The notes below the pieces were generated by a model. It was not told where the DNA came from and did not search any database. It saw only the letters and a list, made by a program, of their open reading frames with translations. The position numbers and the translations under genes are program-made. From assembly GCF_003590335.1 (NCBI RefSeq), contig NZ_MIET01000007.1:124001-188000 (forward strand): a DNA stretch of 64,000 bases, written 5' to 3'. Shown piece by piece: positions 48,892-56,934 of the stretch. Origin of the DNA: Pseudoalteromonas sp. MSK9-3 (GTDB taxonomy: Bacteria; Pseudomonadota; Gammaproteobacteria; Enterobacterales; Alteromonadaceae). Each line of letters opens with the position of its first letter. The first letter of the stretch is position 1.

Positions 48892-49707
48892 TTAGCCCTC
48901 ACTCATCCACAACCGAGTTTGTTCAAGGCCAGCGGCTTTGCATGCAGCGACCAGTTGCGCTTTATTCACAAGGGTTTGGCTATTGTCAGCCAATACCCAA
49001 GAGACGCTTTCAGTATCATCCATAACAACCGCAGCACGAGCCATACGCGTTTGTGCTGTTTCATCGCCATCAAATACCAGCCCTTCTACCTCAACGGTAA
49101 TGGCCGCAACATCAATGGCGCGCTGGGCTTTAAAGCGCGCGCGTGTGACTTGTTCAATGTGTTCAGCACTGTGCGCCTCAGTTGCGGGGTGGTGATACGT
49201 AATAAGCGCATCATCATCAAACACTACTTTAGCGGGCTCTGCTTCAGTGGTGAGTGCTAAATCAACGTCAACAAAGCTTTGCTTATAACATGCTCGGCGC
49301 AGCGCCATATCAATTGCAGGCTCACTTGGCAGCTCAGGCACGACCTGTGGTTCATCCGGGTTAGTTGCATTATGTGCCATAGCCGTATCAATCAATGCTT
49401 GTGTTTGCGCTACCTCCACCAGCCACTGTGCGTGTGCAGCGTCATAATTGGCTTGCTCTTGCGCAATAGCTTGTTGTAATAGCGTATCAATTTGCGCACG
49501 CGGATGACGCAATGCCATTTTAGTTTGCACATCTTGATACGTTATTTCATAAACTGTCACTTCATGAGCCGTTTCTGCTACAGCCACTTCTGCGGCATGG
49601 TCCGTCGCCGTATGCTCTGGAGTGCCAGCCACCAGCGCTTCAAGTTCAGTGCTTGACTGAGCACTTGATTGAGTGCCTGCTTGTTCATTTATTTGTTCTT
49701 GAGTCAT
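48892..49707 (-). CDS. DUF4376-type tail-fibre accessory protein (271 aa)
   Basis: The C-terminal ~90 residues fit DUF4376: 'RARFKAQRAIDVAAITVEVEG' and 'VFDGDETAQTRMARAAV' followed by 'VSWVLADNSQTLVNKAQL'. Proteins with this domain sit beside phage tail fibres and are thought to be fibre assembly or adaptor proteins. The first 50 residues are low-complexity Gln/Ala/Thr/Glu, then an 'ITYQDVQTKMALRHPRAQID' segment and a helical Ala/Gln-rich middle. It starts 9 bp after the 976-residue fibre with a good AAGGA upstream. Last tail gene before the NRPS/export island. Confidence 0.75.
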   Translation of the reverse strand: MTQEQINEQAGTQSSAQSSTELEALVAGTPEHTATDHAAEVAVAETAHEVTVYEITYQDVQTKMALRHPRAQIDTLLQQAIAQEQANYDAAHAQWLVEVAQTQALIDTAMAHNATNPDEPQVVPELPSEPAIDMALRRACYKQSFVDVDLALTTEAEPAKVVFDDDALITYHHPATEAHSAEHIEQVTRARFKAQRAIDVAAITVEVEGLVFDGDETAQTRMARAAVVMDDTESVSWVLADNSQTLVNKAQLVAACKAAGLEQTRLWMSEG

Positions 49708-49716
49708 GGTCTTTCC

Positions 49717-52647
49717 TTAGTCGTTATGGGCAATGCCAAGTGGGATTTGGCTGTGGTGGCAGAAGACTTTAACGGTATTGCCATTGAGATCAGTTTTTAC
49801 ATCTTCACCGTTAACGATGGGGATGGTTTGGTCGTCGCCCCAACTGCTGCCATCTGCGGTATTTAATTTACGCAATACAACTTGGTTTGTCGGCCCGTAA
49901 ACAACGTCTCCGCTCTCCATTTGGATGTAGTCTGTATCACTATAAAACGCGAATTTCTTCGTTACTTCACACACGTAATAACCTTTAGCACCATAATTTG
50001 TTAGGCAATAAAAATCCCCTTCGATGTAGTTGGTATTTGCATTTGGGTCTACATCAGTAAACGTGGGTTTATGGTGTTTTAACTCAGCGCCGTGGAATTG
50101 TAGGTAATACAAACCATTTTTTTCAGTGATTGTAGGGAGTGCTTTCATACCACCGCTTTCATTGCCTGAAGCAAGATCAACTGGCTGATGTTCAGGCTGG
50201 GCTGCCATTGTTAGTTTACGTGGGGCGATAGACCACGATTCGTAGGTAAAACTGTTAGTGCTTAAAAAGCCAACGCCTTTATGCGTACTCCCCTGTTTTG
50301 CGATAACGCCGCTTACACTTGAGTTTAAACGATTACCTCGGTCAATGTGATGAAAATTGCCCTGATAAACATTACCAGTCGTTCCAACTATTTGCCCGTT
50401 GTCAGCTAGATTAGTAAAATGACTTGGCGATTCATAATGAACCAAACCAACACTTTGTGTATTCCATGTATCTTTAACCTGATTTTTTTCATTTACCGCA
50501 GAGGTTATAGCCTGCCATGTCTCACCATTATCCATTGTACGCAATGCGTTAACAGCTGGATGAGATAAATACTTCCTATTTGCTTTAAATAACTGATCAG
50601 TTTCATCACTTGGTAATTGAGGGACCCACTGCCCAACTACTCCATCTGGGAATGTGGCAGCAATACGTTCTGGGTCTCCGATAATATCAACCCAAGGGAG
50701 TGAGTCGAATTCAGGCGAAAGAGAACCCTCGCTATCCACTATCCTAACGGAGTCGCCTGTTGCAAAGTCATTAGCATAAGGGTTGGCAAAATAAATATAT
50801 GCTGCGGCTCCCGCAAAGTTAACATAGACCGCCTCTTTTGTGACAAACCCTGTTGTTTCGCTTTTGATATACACATTATATTGGGGGGTTCTATTTGTCG
50901 TAGTTCCTAGCTCCGTTCTAGCATCAATTCCTGAAACATGATTAAGATACACTCTTGAATATCCGTCGCCTAAATCAGTATATTCTTCAACAACGCCAGT
51001 GCCCACACGAGTAAAAGACACTTTTCCTTTCCCACGCAAAGTGCCCTCAACCGCCTTACGCATTGTATCTTCACGGAGTTTATCTACATCAAGCTTATTG
51101 GCATTGAGGCGCAAGTCCTCTACCTGTCCTGCGTAGATGGCATCGTAGAATTTGTACTGGTCGGGGCGGCCTGAAGCATGGCTTGAATTAATGTAACCAG
51201 AATTGATAAACGCTCCGTTATCGTCATTATTTGCTGGGTTACCCATTGTTATTTGGAAACATGCCGCAGTGTTAGTAGCTGCCAAAACTCTCGGATGATA
51301 CCACTCATAGTTAGCCCACACTCCCGTTGTATTCCACCTTCTTGTTCCCATTGGATTATAAACTGGATGATAAGCGCCTTGGTTCATGCGCTGGACTAGA
51401 GCTATTGGCAAAGCAAAACATAAGCCTTCGTATGCGATTACTTCAGCAGGCTTATTACCTGAGACGGCGGCCCCGTATAGATAATCATCATGTTTTAGAG
51501 CCGCATCAACTCTATTTGCAGATGTAAATACAGGGTAAGATAGATTAAAATCTTTTGCTATGGTACCAACACCTTGAGGGCTGACATATCCACTTTGGTG
51601 ATATTTATTATATCGAAAGTAATTATTATTTGTGGGTGTTATTGATTCAACCCAATCATCGCCAAATCCTTCAATAACCCTTATGCGATAACGCACTTGA
51701 ATATACATTTTGGCTTCGGCATCATAATAAATATTATGCTCAGGCTCACTTAAAAATCGCGCTTTTTGTGCGTCGGTTAATGACGACCATTTTGCACCAT
51801 AGCCTTTAGTGTTTTCGTCCCATTCACCAAAGGCGGAATAGCCTTGTGCCACTAAGTTATTGGATAGCGTCACGCCTTCATAGCTGCTTGCACCGTATTG
51901 CACGTTGCCCAATGGGTAAACCACGTCTTTGTCGGCAATTTTTTCATGCCATGACTCTAAAAACACCAAGTCTTTGCGTGAAGTAATCACTTTATTGGTG
52001 GCCGTTTCAGCGGCGAATGCGACTTCAGCATTGGTGTGTTTTGTTACTGAGCCAGTAGCAGTGTCATAGGTTTTGGTGCCGTCGGGGGCTTGAGGCATTT
52101 GTATTAAGATTGCAGAACCATAACTATTATTTATTTTCTGATTCAACTTCAAATGTATACCATCAAGTATTACTTTCGCCGACCGCGATTTTGAGTCTCC
52201 CCCAAAATAAACATCGTTATTTGAGCCGAGCGAGAGAGTATTTTCATAACCAACAGTAGTAACTGAAAATAAGCCACTGTTTATCGGGGCCGACGGATAA
52301 CCAGTTCGTCGATAATGCTTCCCCCACTCAACAAACCCACTCCCAGCATATTGCTGTTTACGATCAGCGCGTAATGCATCAAACTGTACTTTGGTCATGG
52401 CTGGCAGCCAAGGGACTACCGCGTCGTCCATGCGTGCTTTAATTTCATCATTCACGGCGTTGGCATCGGCTTTTACTTCGGTGATCGCACTGGCTGTGGC
52501 TGCTGCCATGGTATTTTTTGCCGCTGCTACTTCATTGTTAATATCGTTCGTGTGGGTACGAACTGCGCTGGTTAGTTCATTATTTACTCTAGCTAACTCG
52601 GCATTTGTGTCATTGAGTTTTTGAATTTGTGACTCGATGGTGCTCAT
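49717..52647 (-). CDS. Large tail-fibre protein with N-terminal coiled coil (976 aa)
   Basis: Residues 1-75 are a heptad-rich coiled coil (MSTIESQIQKLNDTNAELARVNNEL...; Asn/Ala-rich), expected to trimerise and attach to the collar protein. The body is Asn/Gly/Tyr-rich and beta-structured. Around residues 640-700 it has the motif 'EFD.LPWVDIIG....IAATFPDGVVGQ' and 'GETWQAITSA', which recur in the lone module at 10971-11801. The C-terminus is a mixed beta domain (EGDFYCLTNYGAKGYYVCEVTKKFAF) that may bind the target surface. The start ATG overlaps the collar gene stop (TAATG). Fourth fibre type in transcription order on this flank. Confidence 0.82.
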   Translation of the reverse strand: MSTIESQIQKLNDTNAELARVNNELTSAVRTHTNDINNEVAAAKNTMAAATASAITEVKADANAVNDEIKARMDDAVVPWLPAMTKVQFDALRADRKQQYAGSGFVEWGKHYRRTGYPSAPINSGLFSVTTVGYENTLSLGSNNDVYFGGDSKSRSAKVILDGIHLKLNQKINNSYGSAILIQMPQAPDGTKTYDTATGSVTKHTNAEVAFAAETATNKVITSRKDLVFLESWHEKIADKDVVYPLGNVQYGASSYEGVTLSNNLVAQGYSAFGEWDENTKGYGAKWSSLTDAQKARFLSEPEHNIYYDAEAKMYIQVRYRIRVIEGFGDDWVESITPTNNNYFRYNKYHQSGYVSPQGVGTIAKDFNLSYPVFTSANRVDAALKHDDYLYGAAVSGNKPAEVIAYEGLCFALPIALVQRMNQGAYHPVYNPMGTRRWNTTGVWANYEWYHPRVLAATNTAACFQITMGNPANNDDNGAFINSGYINSSHASGRPDQYKFYDAIYAGQVEDLRLNANKLDVDKLREDTMRKAVEGTLRGKGKVSFTRVGTGVVEEYTDLGDGYSRVYLNHVSGIDARTELGTTTNRTPQYNVYIKSETTGFVTKEAVYVNFAGAAAYIYFANPYANDFATGDSVRIVDSEGSLSPEFDSLPWVDIIGDPERIAATFPDGVVGQWVPQLPSDETDQLFKANRKYLSHPAVNALRTMDNGETWQAITSAVNEKNQVKDTWNTQSVGLVHYESPSHFTNLADNGQIVGTTGNVYQGNFHHIDRGNRLNSSVSGVIAKQGSTHKGVGFLSTNSFTYESWSIAPRKLTMAAQPEHQPVDLASGNESGGMKALPTITEKNGLYYLQFHGAELKHHKPTFTDVDPNANTNYIEGDFYCLTNYGAKGYYVCEVTKKFAFYSDTDYIQMESGDVVYGPTNQVVLRKLNTADGSSWGDDQTIPIVNGEDVKTDLNGNTVKVFCHHSQIPLGIAHND

Positions 52648-53186
52648 TATAAAAGTCCTTTTTCGGCTAATTGTTGATAAAGATTGACGATATTGGTGTT
52701 GGTTTGCGTTTGTGCAGTCAGCATTTCAGTTTGTACTTGGGTCATTTGCATAAACACGTCGTCGTAATACATTTTTAAGTCGCCATTGTGGGTGACGGTA
52801 ATGGCGTCGTGTGGCGCGGCACTGAGTAATAAGTCAAACCCCTGCACAACCGTTGCCATCGGGGTGAGGTAAAAAAGGACATTTTCAGGATGTGACCAAA
52901 GGGCAAATAAGGTGCCGTCAGATAAGAAAAAGCCGACCTCTCGTACTGCATACTCGGTGTCGCTGGTGAATTTACCCGACACGCGAAACTGACCATTGTT
53001 GTAGTCGGTGGCGTCACCCGTCTCTACTATGGCCTTTTCATTTCTCAAGGCGGTGTCGTTTTTGTTTGGCGTGTACCCCCTATCGCCAATCGCGATATGG
53101 CTGAGGTGTACGCTCAAGCCCTTTTCCTTCGCATTCACCGCTTTATTTAAGCCAGCTTGCGTAATTATAGGTTGATAAGTATTCAT
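52647..53186 (-). CDS. Free-standing tail-collar (DUF3751-like) fibre-base protein (179 aa)
   Basis: Equivalent to the N-terminal domain of P2 gpH: 'PIITQAGLNKAVNAKEKG', 'LSHIAIGDRGYTP', 'YAVREVGFFLSDGTLFALWS' and 'GFDLLLSAAPHDAITV'. It ends with a helix of about 35 residues (MTQVQTEMLTAQTQTNTNIV) that could form a coiled coil with the fibre's own N-terminal coiled coil. The shaft is encoded by the next gene instead of being fused. It overlaps gpI by 4 bp (ATGA). Confidence 0.88.
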   Translation of the reverse strand: MNTYQPIITQAGLNKAVNAKEKGLSVHLSHIAIGDRGYTPNKNDTALRNEKAIVETGDATDYNNGQFRVSGKFTSDTEYAVREVGFFLSDGTLFALWSHPENVLFYLTPMATVVQGFDLLLSAAPHDAITVTHNGDLKMYYDDVFMQMTQVQTEMLTAQTQTNTNIVNLYQQLAEKGLL

Positions 53187-54100
53187 AGAATTTCCATGTA
53201 TGAAGTTTGAAATGTGGTGGTGTGTGTGGTGTTAGCAACATAAGTTTGGCAAAGCGCAAAATCCCCATCAGCATGTTGCTGCAACTGCTCCATGCCTATT
53301 GCATAATTGCTGGCTGCACTTTGTACTGTGATATGACTTAAATCGAATTGGTCATCGGCATTTTGCTGTAACTGCTCAGTGCCTATTTCATAGTTACTGG
53401 CTGCACCTTGTACTGTGATATGACTTAAATCGAATTGGTCATCGGCATTTTGCGCTAACCGCCCTGTGCCTATTTCATAAGTGCTGGCAACGCTTTGTAA
53501 CGTGACATCACGGGTATCAAACTCGCCATCAACACTTTGCGCGAGGTGATTGGTTTTTAGCGTGGTGCTTTGCCCTGCGGCCGCCAAGTACACGTTATTT
53601 TGCTGAATATTGCCAATATGAAAGTCAATTTGCGTTCTACAAGGTTTGTTGGCAGCAATTGCCTGCCACAGCTGTGCTTGCAACTTAGGGGTGATAAAGC
53701 TTGCGCCCTGTTCATCTAAGTTGTTTTTAGCCAAAGCCAATACGCGGGCGCTGTGTGGTGGGCCACCAATTTGCCACCATTCTTGCAGCTCTAAGTCTGC
53801 ATCGAGTGCATTGAGGGATTGCTTTAGCGCCCCAACCGTTCCTTTTATCCGGTGGTTTGGTACGCTGGCTGCAATCACTTGGCGCTGAATGTGCTCTGGC
53901 CACGCACTGTCCCATGCATCAACACTTAAACCATGAGCAAGCCAAGGCAAGAAATGTGCTGGGCAATTATTTGGGTCCCAAAGATGCTTTAACTGAACAG
54001 GTATGTCTTCAAGGCGTGCGCTGGCTTCAAGCAATGACGACTCAAGCAATGAGCTATTAGCAAGCGTTAACTTGGTTGGACGTTCATCGCTATTAGACAT
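53183..54100 (-). CDS. P2 gpI-like tail protein I with C-terminal 29-residue repeats (305 aa)
   Basis: The N-terminal ~190 residues are a normal gpI: 'LWDPNNCPAHFLPWLAHGLSVDAWDSAWPEHIQRQVI', 'HRIKGTVGALKQSL', 'LQEWWQIGGPPHSARV', 'CRTQIDFHIG'. From about residue 205 it carries an added domain of about four 29-residue repeats (L.Q.AD.QFDLSHITVQ.AASNYEIGTEQ). These are encoded by an 87-bp tandem DNA repeat, the middle copies nearly identical. The repeats are likely beta-strand hairpins, perhaps a fibre-docking or decorating arm. It overlaps the J gene by 8 bp and the collar gene by 4 bp. Confidence 0.9.
   Translation of the reverse strand: MSNSDERPTKLTLANSSLLESSLLEASARLEDIPVQLKHLWDPNNCPAHFLPWLAHGLSVDAWDSAWPEHIQRQVIAASVPNHRIKGTVGALKQSLNALDADLELQEWWQIGGPPHSARVLALAKNNLDEQGASFITPKLQAQLWQAIAANKPCRTQIDFHIGNIQQNNVYLAAAGQSTTLKTNHLAQSVDGEFDTRDVTLQSVASTYEIGTGRLAQNADDQFDLSHITVQGAASNYEIGTEQLQQNADDQFDLSHITVQSAASNYAIGMEQLQQHADGDFALCQTYVANTTHTTTFQTSYMEIL
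53281..53541. repeat. 87-bp tandem repeat inside a gpI gene
   Basis: Units begin near 53281, 53368 and 53455 at exactly 87-bp spacing. The first two are almost identical across 'tgtgatatgacttaaatcg' and 'gtcatcggcattttgc'; the third has drifted. They encode the 29-residue repeats. Confidence 0.85.
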
Positions 54101-55112
54101 TGCGCTGCGCCTCTACAGAAACCGTTAGTTGCTTGCAATATGCCGCTTGATTTTGTGCAACCACAATATCGGCTGTGGGGCTAATTAACTCTACTCGCTG
54201 CACCCCCGCGCTATGCAACACAGCATATAACCCCGAGAGTGAAATATCGTGACCAAGCTTGTGATGAGTATTGAGCCACGTTTGACATGCCGCCCGTGAC
54301 TCGGCGCATATTTCATCGGCATTTAAACCCGGGTATAAATGCAGTTTTGCTTTGACCTCAAAATCGAAGATGTGGGGTGTTAGCAAATTCACCCTGTCTG
54401 TGAGTGGGCGAATATCATCTTGATTTAAATGTTGCTCAACCGCCTGTAAAACAGCATTTGATGGCGTGCCATTCCCTTCATCAGATAATAAAGTTATGGC
54501 AACATCACCGGGCATGGGCGTGGTTAAGTCGGCACTATAGGTGTTTTTTAGCAGCATAGTCCCGCTGGGTAATTGCTCAGCCATGGCTGAGGGTGGCGCT
54601 TGCATCACAAACTCTGGCGCTTCAATAAACACATCTTTAATGTGTGAAGACGCCTTATAACTATGAAACGCATACGCCCCAACCGGTCCTGCGGTGCTAA
54701 ACCCTTCTAAAGCCAGTTTAATACGAGTACGAAAACGTTCATCGCTTTCAAACGCACTTGGATCATCACTCGCGACATTATTGACGTTATTTACCTGCGC
54801 AAATCCTTCTCTGACCGCCCTTTTTACACCAAATCGTTGCCCTAAATAGTCCAGCTCAGTGCGGGTAGCTTTTGCCAATAAAACCGCTTCTGCTCCTTCA
54901 TTGATGCGTGCTCTGACTAATAACTCTCTATAAGCAAAACACTCAATGAGTTTTATCACAGGATCGCTGGCAAAATTTAGCTGCGCATCTGGAAAGCGGG
55001 TTTTGTAGTCAGCAAGTATCGCACTGCTTATGGCGTCAAAGCTAAGTGACTCTACAAGGCTTGGCGTGGGAAGTTGGTTGAGTTCGATGGCGCTAAAATT
55101 CGTTAAACTCAT
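54093..55112 (-). CDS. Baseplate J-like protein (339 aa)
   Basis: gpJ family: 'IELNQLPTPSLVESLSFDAI', 'FASDPVIKLIECFAYRELLVRARINEGAEAVLLA', 'LDYLGQRFGVKR', 'ESDERFRTRIKLALEGFSTAGP.GAY', 'DDIRPLTDRVNLLTP', ending 'HSAGVQRVELISP'. Longer than the other copies by an insertion of about 30 residues between 'YKASSHIKDVFIEAP' and 'PGDVAITLLSD'. ATG 55112 lies in the second half of a perfect 16-bp duplication and no good ribosome-binding site is visible. The upstream copy of the ATG (55128) opens an 11-codon out-of-frame ORF that overlaps the start. Confidence 0.9.
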   Translation of the reverse strand: MSLTNFSAIELNQLPTPSLVESLSFDAISSAILADYKTRFPDAQLNFASDPVIKLIECFAYRELLVRARINEGAEAVLLAKATRTELDYLGQRFGVKRAVREGFAQVNNVNNVASDDPSAFESDERFRTRIKLALEGFSTAGPVGAYAFHSYKASSHIKDVFIEAPEFVMQAPPSAMAEQLPSGTMLLKNTYSADLTTPMPGDVAITLLSDEGNGTPSNAVLQAVEQHLNQDDIRPLTDRVNLLTPHIFDFEVKAKLHLYPGLNADEICAESRAACQTWLNTHHKLGHDISLSGLYAVLHSAGVQRVELISPTADIVVAQNQAAYCKQLTVSVEAQRNV

Positions 55113-55128
55113 AATTCGTTAAACTCAT
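55097..55128. repeat. Perfect 16-bp duplication of a J-gene start region
   Basis: AATTCGTTAAACTCAT occurs at 55097-55112 and again at 55113-55128. On the minus strand this duplicates ATG plus the first codons of the J gene. The upstream copy is out of frame and reads MSLTNYEFNEF-stop. Confidence 0.9.
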
Positions 55129-55164
55129 AATTTGTAAAACTAAACGCTCGCTATATCATATTGT

Positions 55165-55235
55165 TAATGGCCAAACACTTTACCCGTAACACTCCTTTGT
55201 GGTGGTCTTACGGGCAACATGATACGCGGCCATTA
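55165..55235. other. Nested inverted repeat upstream of a J gene
   Basis: Outer arms TAATGGCC (55165-55172) and GGCCATTA (55228-55235); inner arms CCCGTAA (55183-55189) and TTACGGG (55208-55214). A two-storey stem-loop between the third fibre pair and the second J-I set, without a T-run. Could be an mRNA processing or leader structure, or a recombination site. Confidence 0.6.
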
Positions 55236-55258
55236 TCACCAATATGTATTGCTGAGGT

Positions 55259-55717
55259 TTACTTACTAAGCACTTGGTTAACCGCAGTAGCGCGCGCTGA
55301 TATTTCATCCATTACGCTTTGCTGGCCCTTGCTTTGATACGGGAACGTTAACGACCCCGCTGCCACGTCTGCCTCAATATGGCCAATGGCTGATTGTAAT
55401 GACGTAGCTGATGCGCGTACTTCTGCCAATGTGGTGGCTTTATTGAGCTTATTAATAAAACCACTGAGTTCGTTGAGGAGTAAGTGCGTGGTGTCTGAGG
55501 TTGTACCAAGCAATGAGTCAGTATCAGCCACTTGCGTGGTGATACTCGCACGCGCCATCACTTTGTCTTGTGCTTGTTGTTCAAATTCAGTTAGCACCAC
55601 CGAAAAAGTCGCACTTGCACCATATTGTTCATGTACCAGCTGCGCAGTCGCGTCAAGTGGTGTGTTGCAGTCGTAGAAATGGTCAACGACCTGACCGTTT
55701 ACTGTTAATGTAGCCAT
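55259..55717 (-). CDS. Small fibre-partner protein, third cassette (152 aa)
   Basis: Not recognised as a known family. It is helical and Ala/Thr/Ser-rich: a beta start (MATLTVNGQVVDHFYD), a possible helix around 'FEQQAQDKVMARASI', then helices from about residue 75 (LLNELSGFINKLNKATTLAEVRA...) to the end. It follows its fibre after 12 bp with AAGGAG at the start. It takes the position held by the 99- and 103-residue proteins in the other two cassettes, but I see no sequence similarity to them. Likely a fibre chaperone or tail-fibre cap, by context. Confidence 0.65.
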   Translation of the reverse strand: MATLTVNGQVVDHFYDCNTPLDATAQLVHEQYGASATFSVVLTEFEQQAQDKVMARASITTQVADTDSLLGTTSDTTHLLLNELSGFINKLNKATTLAEVRASATSLQSAIGHIEADVAAGSLTFPYQSKGQQSVMDEISARATAVNQVLSK

Positions 55718-55729
55718 TATACTCTCTCC

Positions 55730-56497
55730 TTAGTTATACGCGGGTTGATCAGCATCACCGAGGTACGCAAACTGACCCCATTGCTTTTTAGTTAGATCTA
55801 CATCACCTGTTACCACTGCTGGTAATGCAACCTGAATGATGCCTGTTTCAGTTTCTGGTTTGCCTGCGCCATTAACATATGGGTGGCAATGGGTGTAGTG
55901 GTTACGCCCAGAATGGCCAATAAGTTGCCCACATATTTTTGCCGGTTGATTAGCTTCAAGGCCAGAGCACCAGTGCCCTGTTGGAACCACTCCCTTAATA
56001 TGCTTTACAACCGCTCCAGCTGTAATCACCGTAGGCCTTCTTAAATATTGATACATTAAGTAAGCAGATGTGTTGATATTATCCCCTCTTCTATTAGGGT
56101 AATATTCAAGCTCCCAAATTTTAAAACTGCCTGCAAAATACTTAGCATCAGAGCTAATCGCTTGTAAAAATTCCCGGGCTAATGCTGAACGTTGATCAAC
56201 TTCTACACCCGTCGTTACTGTTTCAACCACTTTGGCACTTTTTACAAAGCCACCACTCCAATGAAGTGGGAATGTGCTATCAGCATTTGGGATCAATGCT
56301 TGGTTTTTGGTTAAACGAAAATGTGATTGTTTTCCTCGGGCTGAGTCTATGTAGCTATTGACTTGACTTATATAGCCATCAACGGTGCTTTTGGCTGACA
56401 GCACTTTGCTGTCTATGTCTTGAATTTTATTATCTACAATGGTGGTGAGGTCATTTGAGGCCTCTATGAGTTTGGCAATATCTTGTTCTAACGCCAT
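55730..56497 (-). CDS. Tail fibre, tandem cassette 3 (255 aa)
   Basis: Starts with MALEQDIAKL, shared with the other two tandem fibres, and a heptad-like helix of about 50 residues (TTIVDNKIQDIDSKVLSAKS...). A variable beta-rich head follows, with a His-rich motif (GHSGRNHYTHCHPYVNG) near residues 185-205. ATG 56497 is chosen because it has GGAG nearby and begins the conserved N-terminus. The frame is open to 56548, but that part runs through an intrinsic terminator. It is preceded by that terminator with no room for a normal promoter, so expression needs read-through from upstream. Confidence 0.8.
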   Translation of the reverse strand: MALEQDIAKLIEASNDLTTIVDNKIQDIDSKVLSAKSTVDGYISQVNSYIDSARGKQSHFRLTKNQALIPNADSTFPLHWSGGFVKSAKVVETVTTGVEVDQRSALAREFLQAISSDAKYFAGSFKIWELEYYPNRRGDNINTSAYLMYQYLRRPTVITAGAVVKHIKGVVPTGHWCSGLEANQPAKICGQLIGHSGRNHYTHCHPYVNGAGKPETETGIIQVALPAVVTGDVDLTKKQWGQFAYLGDADQPAYN

Positions 56498-56528
56498 GTG
56501 TATTTTCTCCATACATTTTAAAAAAAGC

Positions 56529-56565
56529 GCATACAAAAAAGCCCGCAAAAGCGGGCTCTGTATGC
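56529..56565 (-). terminator. Intrinsic terminator between fibre cassettes 2 and 3
   Basis: On the minus strand GCCCGC-TTTT-GCGGGC followed by TTTTTT (T-run at 56535-56540). The whole is flanked by GCATAC / GTATGC arms (56529-56534, 56560-56565). It ends only about 30 bp before the next fibre start. Confidence 0.92.
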
Positions 56566-56632
56566 AATAAAAAGTTGATTGTGTTTGATCAGTTTAAGTT
56601 CGCTTATAAAACGGGTTGGTTTTATAAGTCAG

Positions 56633-56932
56633 TTATTTTGGAAATTGTGTTTTAACCGCTTCGCGCTGTGCTAACCAAGCCGTTTTTGCTGTGCTTGCTT
56701 GTGCCGACGAGTCGCCAAATTCAGCGACGGCAGCCATGTAATCAAAGAACAAATAATCGCTTTGTGCGCTGTAGCTTTTTCTTCGTAGCGTTTGTACTTC
56801 ATCGGTATTAAAAATCACTTCAAAATCATCGGCGGCAACGCCGGCTTCTTCGGCAATGTGTGCGCCATGGGCTAAGTCTTTAATACCACCAGCAAAATTA
56901 GTTTGCGTAGAGATTTGCTTTAATATCGCCAT
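56633..56932 (-). CDS. Small fibre-partner protein, second cassette (99 aa)
   Basis: Mostly helical. The C-terminal 45 residues match those of the 103-residue protein at 57980-58291: 'YSAQSDYLFFDYMAAVAEFGD' versus 'YQSQSDGLAFDYLAAQAEFGE', then KTAWL / KAAWL and a K...(F/Y)PK end. The N-terminal half is different. The pairing of a variable N-half with a conserved C-half next to each fibre suggests a fibre-specific assembly chaperone. Family otherwise unrecognised. GGAG lies eight bases before ATG 56932, and it begins only 2 bp after the fibre stop. Confidence 0.75.
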   Translation of the reverse strand: MAILKQISTQTNFAGGIKDLAHGAHIAEEAGVAADDFEVIFNTDEVQTLRRKSYSAQSDYLFFDYMAAVAEFGDSSAQASTAKTAWLAQREAVKTQFPK

Positions 56933-56934
56933 GG

